Source of the DNA: an uncultured Butyrivibrio sp.
GTDB taxonomy: Bacteria; Bacillota; Clostridia; Lachnospirales; Lachnospiraceae
DNA: 5,960 bases
Assembly (NCBI GenBank): GCA_947169985.1
Contig: CAMVRW010000153.1
Location: forward strand, 1 to 5,960
Direction: 5' to 3'
The stretch's first letter is position 1. Every line of letters begins with the position of its first letter. The position numbers and the translations under genes were made by a program. Shown here piece after piece: positions 1 to 5,943 of this stretch. Below the pieces are notes generated by a model. That model saw only the letters and a program-made list of their open reading frames with translations. It was not told the DNA's origin and did not search any database.

Positions 1-742
1 CCTTATCACCATCCTGCATGCGCTTTGTTGCCTCAAGGGCCTCAGCCTTATACTCAGCTGCTGCCTTCTTCTCTTCCTCTGATGCATCATCGGAGACCTT
101 GGTCTTGCCACTTGCAACAGGGTAGATATCAGCCAGTTCCTGAATGGTAAAAGGAGGCTCTTTTGGGAAAGGACCTGTATGCTCGGGATCAAAATATGGA
201 AGCTCAGGATGACGAGCCTTAAGCTCTGTGATGATAAGACCCATCTGAAGTCCCCAGTCGCCCATATGGATGTCGCCGATAACGTTGTTTCCGGCGTACT
301 TAAGTATTCTCTTTACTGCCTCACCGATGATGGCGGGACGAAGATGTCCTACGTGAAGAGGCTTAGCTACATTTGCTCCGCCGTAGTCAAGAATGATTGT
401 AGGCGCATGTCCGGGCATTGTTACACCCATGTGCTTCTCATGGAGCATCTTAACCACATAGCTTCTTACGAAATCTCCGCTAACTGTGATATTAAGGAAT
501 CCCGGCTTAACAGACTCCACCTTTTCAAACATGTCGTTGTCCTGAAGTCTTGCTGCCACGTCATCTGCGATAATGAAGGGAGCTTTTCCGTATTTCTTGG
601 CTCCTGCCATGGCTCCGTTACACTGATATTCGCAAAGATCAGGTCTGTTGGAGATTGTTGCCCTTCCAAGCTCACGGTCATATCCTGCTGCCTCAAAAGC
701 ATTACCAACTTCCTTTGAAATAAGTTCAAGTACCTTTTCCAA
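1..742 (-). CDS. argS: Arginyl-tRNA synthetase, N-terminal part (runs off the window)
   Basis: Class I aminoacyl-tRNA synthetase that charges tRNA-Arg with arginine, using ATP, in the cytoplasm. The window holds the first 247 codons; the C-terminal part of the catalytic domain (with any KMSK-like loop) and the anticodon-binding domain lie beyond the left edge. Residues 1 to about 105 look like the ArgS-specific Add-1 domain that contacts the tRNA D-loop (SNRPDLCEYQCNGAM and KPGFLNI are typical). Residues 117-145 carry the family signature DYGGANVAKPLHVGHLR, with the HIGH motif as HVGH at 130-133; GDWGLQMG at 161-168 is also characteristic. The start is a TTG. An in-frame TAG lies six codons upstream with no ATG or GTG between, and an AGAAAGAGG ribosome binding site sits eight bases before the TTG. 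It is the last visible gene of the cluster, 31 bases after the zinc-ribbon gene. Identity is certain; only the truncation limits the call. Confidence 0.96.
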   Translation of the reverse strand, partial: MEKVLELISKEVGNAFEAAGYDRELGRATISNRPDLCEYQCNGAMAGAKKYGKAPFIIADDVAARLQDNDMFEKVESVKPGFLNITVSGDFVRSYVVKMLHEKHMGVTMPGHAPTIILDYGGANVAKPLHVGHLRPAIIGEAVKRILKYAGNNVIGDIHMGDWGLQMGLIITELKARHPELPYFDPEHTGPFPKEPPFTIQELADIYPVASGKTKVSDDASEEEKKAAAEYKAEALEATKRMQDGDK

Positions 743-750
743 ATTTTTAT

Positions 751-759
751 CCTCTTTCT
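751..759 (-). promoter_or_regulatory. Ribosome binding site that fixes the TTG start of argS
   Basis: Read on the minus strand this is AGAAAGAGG, ending eight bases before a TTG. The in-frame TAG just upstream (758-760) overlaps it, so no longer form of ArgS is possible. The next in-frame ATG lies at residue 45, inside conserved ArgS sequence. This makes TTG the only sensible start. Confidence 0.8.
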
Positions 760-773
760 ATAAAATATTATTG

Positions 774-1724
774 TTAATGAATTCCGAAGAAATCATCTAT
801 AGCCCAAAGCCAACCGGCCATGGACTTGTCATCAAACATTGAAAACTCACCAACGGACTTATACTCTGTGGATCCGTAGTTAAAGAAGATTTCTTTGTTT
901 GAGTAATCAACTTCCCACTGATCAAATTCATCGTCCACCTCTACATCGTAGTAGTATCTGGTGGGCTCATCAAGCATGTATGAGCATGAGTATACATCAA
1001 CGTCAAGATCAGAAAACTCATTGGCAAACAAAAGGCAATACATCATGGACTGCTCAAAGTATGATGTATTTGTGCTTGTCAGGAATGAAGAATCCACCAG
1101 GTGAACTTCCATCAGCTGATAAAGGAGATCCCTGTCAATCTCATATTCGTTGCCCAGTACCTCTTTATCGCAGAAATCACAGAAATCACCAATGGTCTTT
1201 CCATTAAAGATCACTGTATCATCATCAATAACGTCTTTGCCATAAAGGTAGGTGTAATCCGGGTAGTTATAAACCTCTACGAATTCAAAATCGGCAAATT
1301 CATAATCTTCATCCAGATCATACTCATAATCAAATTCATCACCGAATTCATCTGAAAGGTACGGATCGAAATCACCGTCCCAGCTGTAGTCATCCTCGTA
1401 GTATTCCCAATCTGTAGAACCTGCACTAGACAGATCACTTATAAATCTGGTTATCTTTATGGCTGCAAAGGTAGCTCCGCCAATAAGAACCGCAAATCCA
1501 AGGCAGGCTATCAAAACGATAGGCCAGGTCTTTGGCTTTTGATATTCCCTAACTTGCGGCTGTGGCTGAGACTGCTTAAGGGCCTCCCTGGGATCAAATG
1601 GAGTTGCCTGTCCATCAGCTTCATTTGTCTCAACATTTACTGCCCCTGGATCTACAGGAGCACCACACTTGTTGCAGAATTTCTGCCCCGGAGAAACCTC
1701 TGCTCCACAATTAGTACAAAACAT
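774..1724 (-). CDS. Zinc-ribbon, single-pass membrane protein with acidic extracytoplasmic domain; function unknown
   Basis: I do not recognise a function for this 316-residue protein. Visible parts in order are: an N-terminal zinc ribbon with Cys3, Cys6, Cys17 and Cys20 (CTNCG and CNKCG knuckles); a polar Pro/Gln-rich linker at about 25-65; and one membrane helix at about 67-89, flanked by Lys/Arg. Next comes a strongly acidic, aromatic-rich stretch at 94-162 with no Lys or Arg, and then a more normal, still acidic domain to the end. Such zinc-ribbon-plus-helix proteins are common and mostly uncharacterised in Clostridia. By the positive-inside rule and the acidic tail I infer a cytoplasmic ribbon and an outside C-terminal domain, which contains a second CxxC at 182-185. 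The longer frame starting at TTG 1751 is rejected: its first codons are the ribosome binding site of the ATG at 1724. The gene lies 44 bases after queH and 31 before argS, probably in the same transcript. Existence is near certain; function is open. Confidence 0.88.
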   Translation of the reverse strand: MFCTNCGAEVSPGQKFCNKCGAPVDPGAVNVETNEADGQATPFDPREALKQSQPQPQVREYQKPKTWPIVLIACLGFAVLIGGATFAAIKITRFISDLSSAGSTDWEYYEDDYSWDGDFDPYLSDEFGDEFDYEYDLDEDYEFADFEFVEVYNYPDYTYLYGKDVIDDDTVIFNGKTIGDFCDFCDKEVLGNEYEIDRDLLYQLMEVHLVDSSFLTSTNTSYFEQSMMYCLLFANEFSDLDVDVYSCSYMLDEPTRYYYDVEVDDEFDQWEVDYSNKEIFFNYGSTEYKSVGEFSMFDDKSMAGWLWAIDDFFGIH

Positions 1725-1733
1725 TTTTCTTAT

Positions 1734-1741
1734 CCTCCCCC
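1734..1741 (-). promoter_or_regulatory. Strong ribosome binding site choosing the ATG at 1724
   Basis: The minus strand reads GGGGGAGG here, nine bases before the ATG whose product begins MFCTNCG. The alternative TTG at 1751 would translate straight through this site, adding residues not expected before a zinc knuckle. The shorter start is therefore preferred. Confidence 0.85.
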
Positions 1742-1768
1742 AACTTACCAAATGTAAATTGCTCTATA

Positions 1769-2428
1769 TTATATATTATTTTTTGAAAAACTGCATCCAC
1801 AAAAGTTCTGTCTGTACAGTCCGAATTTCTGGGACAACTCGATTGACCGCTTGTAGCCCTCTTTTTTCTTGAAGTCAGATGGTAAAAAAGCTACTCCCTC
1901 CCTTGAAGCTGCCTCTTCTCCTACTTCATTAAGCACCTGGGCATTTTTTAGTGGGCTGATGGTCAGGGTTGTGGTCATGTAGTCAAAGCCCTTTTCCTTA
2001 GCGACTCTTGCAGTCTCACCAAGTCGCAGTTCAAAGCACTTTCTGCATCTTTCGCCGCCTTCCTTGCAGGTCTCATACCCTCTTGCTGCCTCATAGAAGA
2101 CCTTGGGGTCATAGTCCCCCTCTATTATTTCGATCTTCCTTGCCCTCTCGTCTGAGTGCATTCCTTCAAAGTCCTGAAGCTCCACCTGCTTGTTGTATTC
2201 CTCTATAAGCCTCTTTTCCTCGATGACTCTCTTCCGATATTCCTCCCCGTCAGTGATGTTCGGGTTAAAAAAGAATACGGTCACATCAAAGTACTGTCTA
2301 AGGAATTCCAGACAGTAGGAGGAACAGGGCGCACAGCAGGCATGCAAAAGAAGTTTCGGATAAATCCCATCCTTTTGAAAGGCGTTTATACGCTCATCAA
2401 GCTCTTTTGAATAATTCCTCTTGTTCAT
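1769..2428 (-). CDS. queH: Epoxyqueuosine reductase QueH
   Basis: QueH (formerly DUF208) performs the last step of queuosine synthesis, reducing epoxyqueuosine to queuosine at the wobble base of tRNAs for Asp, Asn, His and Tyr. It is the non-homologous replacement for the cobalamin enzyme QueG. The 219 residues match a full-length family member. Visible hallmarks are LLHACCAPCSSYCLEFL (Cys31, Cys32, Cys35, Cys39), the block ETCKEGGERCRKCFELRL (Cys121, Cys128, Cys131), TTTLTISPLKN at 152-161, and the C-terminal YRQNFCGC (Cys210, Cys212). These conserved cysteines are those expected to hold the iron-sulfur and iron centres of the family. The ATG overlaps the aroE-aroK stop as ATGA and has only a poor ribosome binding site (GGA two bases upstream), so translation is probably coupled to the gene before it. 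No other queuosine gene lies in the window. Confidence 0.95.
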   Translation of the reverse strand: MNKRNYSKELDERINAFQKDGIYPKLLLHACCAPCSSYCLEFLRQYFDVTVFFFNPNITDGEEYRKRVIEEKRLIEEYNKQVELQDFEGMHSDERARKIEIIEGDYDPKVFYEAARGYETCKEGGERCRKCFELRLGETARVAKEKGFDYMTTTLTISPLKNAQVLNEVGEEAASREGVAFLPSDFKKKEGYKRSIELSQKFGLYRQNFCGCSFSKNNI

Positions 2429-3816
2429 ATTCCAAGTCCGTTTATAATCTCATCCACTATCTCTTCAGGAGTCTTGCCATCTGTATCAATAACAAGTTCC
2501 GCTGCTGCGTCGTACTTTTCTGAGCGGTCAGATAGCAGCTCTTTTATCCTGGCTAAGGGATCTTCAGTCTGAAGAAGTGGCCTTGTGGTGTCTCCCTTTA
2601 CTCTTTCATAGACTGTCTCAGGGGTGGCCTTTAAGTAGATAACTTTTCCGGCCTTTTCAAGGAGCTTTCGGTTCTCCTCCCGAAGGGGAAGTCCGCCTCC
2701 AAGAGAAATCACCATGTCTCTCCAGTGTTCCCCTACTATTGTCTCTAAAAGATCTGTCTCCATCTGACGGAAAACTTCCTCTCCATCAGTCTTAAATATA
2801 TCGCTAATGATGCGGCCTTCAGCCTCTTCAATGGCCTCATCCGTATCCATCAGTTCCAGCTCAAGTCTGTCAGCAAGGAGCTTCGAAACAGTGGTCTTGC
2901 CACTTCCCATAAAGCCCTCAAGGATAATGTTCCTGGCGCCGTTCACTTCCAGCATCAGGCTCTTGTAGATCTCATCTGCCTGTTCTTTCGTGATCTTTAC
3001 ATTTCTGTCAGCGTTCCAAAGCTCGTATGCGTCAACTCCCTGGTACAGGAGCATCTTAAGCCCTGAGAAAGTCTTTGCTCCCGCCTCTTTGGCAAGCTTA
3101 AGGAACTTGGTCTCAAGAGGCCTGTAGACCACATCCAGAGCAGCATAGGCTCTTTCGTAGAACTCTTTATCCTCAATTACCGCACTGTTTACATCAGGGA
3201 AAAGACCTACTGATGTGCACTGCACTACGAAATATCTCTTTTCGCTTTCGACTACCTTTTTGTAATCGGCGATGTCCATGGGGATTACTCTCTCGTCCCC
3301 AACGTCCTCGGCGATCTCCACTGCCTTTTCAAAGGTGCGGTTCAAAATGTATACCTTTGAAGCTCCCTTATTAACGCACAAATGAGCAGTTGGTCTTGCA
3401 ACACCACCTGCTCCTAATATCACTACAGTCTCACCTTCAAGTTCAATGCCCTCTTCCTGCATTGCCCGAAGAAGCCCTGTCATATCTGTGTTATATCCGC
3501 GGTACCCCTTAAGGGCTTCATCCCTTACCAGGGTATTCACTGCACCTACAGCCTCTGCCATGGGATCCACATATTTAAGGTAGGGGATCACTTCACTCTT
3601 ATAAGGTACTGTCACATTAAGGCCGCGGATTCCAAGCTCATAGGCTCCCTTTACAGCGGCCTTCACGCCATCCTCCGGAACCTCAAAAGGCACATACACA
3701 AGATTGGTGTCCGTCATGTCTGCCAGAGTGTTATGGATAAGAGGCGACATGGTGTGCCTTACAGGGTTTCCGATTATTCCGCAAACTAAGGTATTACCGT
3801 CAGTGTAATTGATCAT
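2425..3816 (-). CDS. aroE-aroK: Bifunctional shikimate dehydrogenase / shikimate kinase (AroE-AroK fusion)
   Basis: One 463-residue chain carries two consecutive steps of the shikimate pathway to chorismate: 3-dehydroshikimate to shikimate with NADPH, then shikimate to shikimate 3-phosphate with ATP. The dehydrogenase (about 1-285) shows RHTMSP at 20-25, GLNVTVPYK with catalytic Lys73, GAVNT at 91-95, NTDMTG with Asp111, the NADP loop GAGGVAR at 135-141, NRTFEKA at 159-165 and GLKMLLYQG at 252-260. The kinase (about 293-463) shows the Walker A GFMGSGKTT at 301-309, DTD at 324-326, FRQME with Arg350, LGGGLP at 372-377, the lid motif RPLL at 412-415 and RSEKY at 431-435. Both halves look intact, joined by a linker of about ten residues. 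The start ATG has AAGGGGAG six bases upstream, overlapping the lgt stop (13-base gap). The 3' end overlaps queH by four bases. The first substrate-binding Ser is Thr22 here, a conservative change. The domain identities are very secure. Confidence 0.96.
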   Translation of the reverse strand: MINYTDGNTLVCGIIGNPVRHTMSPLIHNTLADMTDTNLVYVPFEVPEDGVKAAVKGAYELGIRGLNVTVPYKSEVIPYLKYVDPMAEAVGAVNTLVRDEALKGYRGYNTDMTGLLRAMQEEGIELEGETVVILGAGGVARPTAHLCVNKGASKVYILNRTFEKAVEIAEDVGDERVIPMDIADYKKVVESEKRYFVVQCTSVGLFPDVNSAVIEDKEFYERAYAALDVVYRPLETKFLKLAKEAGAKTFSGLKMLLYQGVDAYELWNADRNVKITKEQADEIYKSLMLEVNGARNIILEGFMGSGKTTVSKLLADRLELELMDTDEAIEEAEGRIISDIFKTDGEEVFRQMETDLLETIVGEHWRDMVISLGGGLPLREENRKLLEKAGKVIYLKATPETVYERVKGDTTRPLLQTEDPLARIKELLSDRSEKYDAAAELVIDTDGKTPEEIVDEIINGLGI

Positions 3817-3829
3817 AGTGATCTCCCCT

Positions 3830-4705
3830 TTAGCCTTCCGCTTTCTTCTTAAGCTTCATCCTTACCACAATATCTGTCACTACCGCAAAGATAACAAGGC
3901 AGATAGCCAGCATCTGTGATACAGGAAGTCCTGTGGTGTGCATGATCAACTGATCTGTACGAAGGCCCTCGATCCAGGCTCTTCCAAGACCATAGCCACC
4001 CAGGTACAAAAGAACTATCTCTCCGTCAAATTTCTTATGCTTACAATAAAGAAGCATTATAACGAACAGACAGAGATTCCACATGCTCTCATAAAGGAAG
4101 GTGGGGCTTACCTGGATATAATTGGCGCCTTCAACCATATTTGCCTTCATGAGTTCCGTGATCTCACCGGCTCTTACTGCTTCCACAGGAAGTCTCATGG
4201 CAAAGAGATTATCTGTGTATTCTCCAAAGGCCTCTCTGTTGGTGAAGTTTCCCCATCTGCCCATTACCTGGCCAAAAACCAGTCCATACATGATGGTATC
4301 CCCGAACAGAAGAAAGCTCTTTTTCCTGATCCTTGTGTAGATAAAAAGGGTAAGGAACCCGGCCATTACTCCGCCGTAGATAGCAAGTCCGCCGTTCCTT
4401 ATATTAAATACGCTTAAAAGGTCGTCCTTGTAGTAGTCCCAGGCGAAGAAAACGTAATATGCTCTGGCTCCAAGGATTGAAAAAATGATTATGTATATTG
4501 CCACATCCCAGTAGTCATCCTGTGGCTGGCCTGTCCATTTTGCAACCCTTGAAATGATCAAAAGAGCCACTAAAAAGCCAAGGCCAATGATGACTCCGTA
4601 CATAGCTACCGTAAATCCAAATACGGTAAAGTTCTTCGGAACATTTTCAAGATAGATACCAAGGTGCGGAAATGCGATATCCATCTTCCCCATTATATCT
4701 GGCAT
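3830..4705 (-). CDS. lgt: Prolipoprotein diacylglyceryl transferase Lgt
   Basis: Membrane enzyme that moves a diacylglyceryl group from phosphatidylglycerol to the lipobox cysteine of prolipoproteins, the first step in lipoprotein maturation. The 291 residues form about seven hydrophobic segments (roughly 28-52, 67-87, 105-125, 132-148, 203-221, 229-245, 262-282). The Lgt signature is clear: GQVMGRWGNFTNREAFG at 145-161, with Arg150, Asn153 and Glu158. So are NGGLAIYGG at 104-112, SPTFLYES at 200-207 and GLGRAWIEGLRTDQL at 239-253. The C-terminus is basic (MKLKKKAEG), fitting a cytoplasmic end. A Tyr (110) sits where the E. coli enzyme has His103; from memory this swap occurs in other Gram-positive Lgt proteins. 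The start is the ATG five bases after GGGAGG; ATGs at codons 5 and 8 are less well placed. The signal peptidase gene lspA is not in the window. Confidence 0.96.
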   Translation of the reverse strand: MPDIMGKMDIAFPHLGIYLENVPKNFTVFGFTVAMYGVIIGLGFLVALLIISRVAKWTGQPQDDYWDVAIYIIIFSILGARAYYVFFAWDYYKDDLLSVFNIRNGGLAIYGGVMAGFLTLFIYTRIRKKSFLLFGDTIMYGLVFGQVMGRWGNFTNREAFGEYTDNLFAMRLPVEAVRAGEITELMKANMVEGANYIQVSPTFLYESMWNLCLFVIMLLYCKHKKFDGEIVLLYLGGYGLGRAWIEGLRTDQLIMHTTGLPVSQMLAICLVIFAVVTDIVVRMKLKKKAEG

Positions 4706-4726
4706 GTTGTCCTCCCAAATCTATGC

Positions 4727-4744
4727 AGTCTGACATCGCAGACT
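4727..4744 (-). other. Intercistronic hairpin between ychF and lgt
   Basis: A perfect six-base stem (AGTCTG / CAGACT) with a six-base loop lies in the 52-base gap after ychF. No run of T follows it on the minus strand, so it is not a standard intrinsic terminator. It sits ten bases upstream of the lgt ribosome binding site. A third copy of the arm at 4758-4763, overlapping the ychF stop, could pair instead with 4728-4733. A role in mRNA processing, stability or lgt translation is conceivable; chance is also possible for so short a stem. Confidence 0.35.
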
Positions 4745-4757
4745 CAAAATTGCTTTA

Positions 4758-5855
4758 TCAGACGTTGAAACGGAAAAGAATTACATCTCCGTCCTGAACC
4801 ACGTACTCCTTGCCTTCCATACGAACTAGGCCCTTTTCCTTGGCTGCTGCGATGGAGCCTTCACGAAGAAGATCTTCATAGTTGATAACCTCAGCCTTGA
4901 TGAAACCTCTCTCAAAGTCAGTGTGGATCTTTCCTGCTGCCTGAGGTGCCTTTGTTCCGATCTTGATGGTCCATGCTCTTGTCTCATCCTCACCTGATGT
5001 AAGGAAGCTCATAAGTCCAAGGGTCTTGTAGCTTGCTGCAATGAGCTTATCAAGGCCTGACTCTGCAAGGCCAAGGCTCTCAAGGAACTCAGCCTTCTCA
5101 TCCTCGTCAAGCTCTGAGATCTCAGCTTCAATCTGAGCACTGATAACAAATACTTCGCTGCCACTCTTTGAAGCCAGCTCTCTTACTGCTGCAACATACT
5201 GGTTTGATGCGCCGTCATCTGCAAGATCATCATCCTTAACATTTGCTGCGTAGATAACAGGCTTCCAGGTAAGAAGATCAAGGCTGTTAACAAATGCCCT
5301 GTCGTCATCATCTTCTATCTCAAGCTCACTTGCCATCTTGTTATCTTCAAGAGTGGCCTTTATCTTCTCGAGGATCTCAAGCTCTTTTGCTGCTGCCTTA
5401 TCCATACGTGCAAGCTTGGAAACCTTTGCAATCCTTCTCTCCAAAACCTCAAGGTCTGCAAAAATAAGCTCAAGGTTGATTGTCTCGATATCTCTTGCAG
5501 GATCTACAGAGCCGTCAACGTGAACAACGTTAGGATCCTCAAAGCATCTTACTACGTGAACAATAGCATCTGTCTCACGGATATTTGCAAGGAACTGGTT
5601 TCCAAGGCCCTCACCCTTTGAAGCGCCCTTTACAAGACCTGCAATATCAACGAATTCTATGGTAGCAGGAGTAACCTTCTTGGAGTTATACAGATCTCCA
5701 AGGAGTTTGAGCCTCTTATCAGGTACTGCTACAACTCCAACGTTAGGATCAATTGTTGCAAAAGGATAGTTTGCAGCAAGTGCTCCTGCGTTTGTAAGTG
5801 AATTAAAAAGTGTACTCTTTCCAACGTTTGGAAGACCGACGATTCCCAATTTCAT
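4758..5855 (-). CDS. ychF: Ribosome-associated ATPase YchF (OLA1 family)
   Basis: Obg-related P-loop protein that binds ribosomes and, unlike most of its superfamily, prefers ATP; the family is linked to stress responses and translation control in the cytoplasm. The 365 residues match the usual length (363 in E. coli). Visible are the G1 loop GLPNVGKST at 7-15, NYPFATIDPN at 29-38, the G3 region DIAGLVKGASKGEGLGNQFL at 70-89, and the altered G4 region AANVKDDD at 203-210, where a GTPase would have NKxD. A predicted coiled-coil insert follows at about 130-180. The C-terminal TGS domain spans 281-365 (LMSFLTSGEDETRAWTI, HTDFERGFIKAEVI), ending in the typical FRFNV. The start at MKLGIVG is supported by AAGGAG nine bases upstream. 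A longer frame from 5924 would add 23 atypical residues and read through the promoter and ribosome binding site, so it is rejected. It appears to be the first gene of the cluster. Confidence 0.97.
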   Translation of the reverse strand: MKLGIVGLPNVGKSTLFNSLTNAGALAANYPFATIDPNVGVVAVPDKRLKLLGDLYNSKKVTPATIEFVDIAGLVKGASKGEGLGNQFLANIRETDAIVHVVRCFEDPNVVHVDGSVDPARDIETINLELIFADLEVLERRIAKVSKLARMDKAAAKELEILEKIKATLEDNKMASELEIEDDDDRAFVNSLDLLTWKPVIYAANVKDDDLADDGASNQYVAAVRELASKSGSEVFVISAQIEAEISELDEDEKAEFLESLGLAESGLDKLIAASYKTLGLMSFLTSGEDETRAWTIKIGTKAPQAAGKIHTDFERGFIKAEVINYEDLLREGSIAAAKEKGLVRMEGKEYVVQDGDVILFRFNV

Positions 5856-5864
5856 GGTATATAT

Positions 5865-5870
5865 CTCCTT
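5865..5870 (-). promoter_or_regulatory. Ribosome binding site of ychF
   Basis: AAGGAG on the minus strand, nine bases before the ATG at 5855. It decides that start against the upstream in-frame ATG at 5924, which has no comparable site and lies inside the predicted promoter. Confidence 0.85.
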
Positions 5871-5901
5871 TAAAACAATTATTGTCGTAAAAATAGCCCT
5901 A

Positions 5902-5926
5902 ACATGGCGAATATATATTACCATGT
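5902..5926. repeat. Inverted repeat over the ychF promoter -10 region (candidate operator)
   Basis: Perfect six-base arms ACATGG (5902-5907) and CCATGT (5921-5926) are separated by 13 AT-rich bases that include the predicted -10 box. Arm centres are 19 bases apart, about two helical turns, as for a dimeric repressor site on one face of DNA. I do not recognise the site as that of a known regulator, and it may be chance. The rest of the leader (5856-5960) holds nothing else I can name. Confidence 0.35.
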
Positions 5927-5943
5927 CAGGACCATTTTGTAAA
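5915..5943 (-). promoter_or_regulatory. Putative sigma-A-type promoter upstream of ychF
   Basis: The minus strand shows TTTACA (5938-5943; five of six to consensus), then 17 bases, then TAATAT (5915-5920; four of six). The overlapping TATATT at 5910-5915 is a second possible -10, but no good -35 matches it. Transcription would start near 5905-5908, giving an untranslated leader of about 50 bases before ychF. This is the only place in the window where both boxes fit at a good spacing ahead of the gene cluster. The call rests on consensus matching in AT-rich DNA, so it is moderate. Confidence 0.5.

Noticed and set aside
179..718. 179-codon open frame on the plus strand
   Set aside because: It lies antisense to conserved argS sequence and its product resembles nothing I recognise.
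466..729. 87-codon minus-strand frame beginning MNLFQRK
   Set aside because: It is a shifted frame of argS; the real ArgS frame over the same bases shows the conserved Add-1 domain.
743..773. Possible terminator between the zinc-ribbon gene and argS
   Set aside because: The gap is AT-rich with no GC stem, and the argS ribosome binding site occupies half of it.
1725..1751. Nine-codon N-terminal extension of the zinc-ribbon protein from TTG 1751
   Set aside because: Those codons are the GGGGGAGG ribosome binding site of the ATG at 1724.
1768..1773. Perfect TATAAT on the minus strand at the end of queH, a possible promoter for the zinc-ribbon gene
   Set aside because: No -35-like hexamer lies 16-18 bases upstream and there is no extended -10 TG; the sequence is simply AT-rich around the queH stop.
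3938..4417. 159-codon open frame on the plus strand
   Set aside because: It is antisense to lgt, whose full set of signatures accounts for the region.
5856..5924. 23-residue N-terminal extension of ychF from the ATG at 5924
   Set aside because: It reads through the predicted -10 box and the AAGGAG site, and YchF proteins begin at the MxLGIVGLPNVGKS region.
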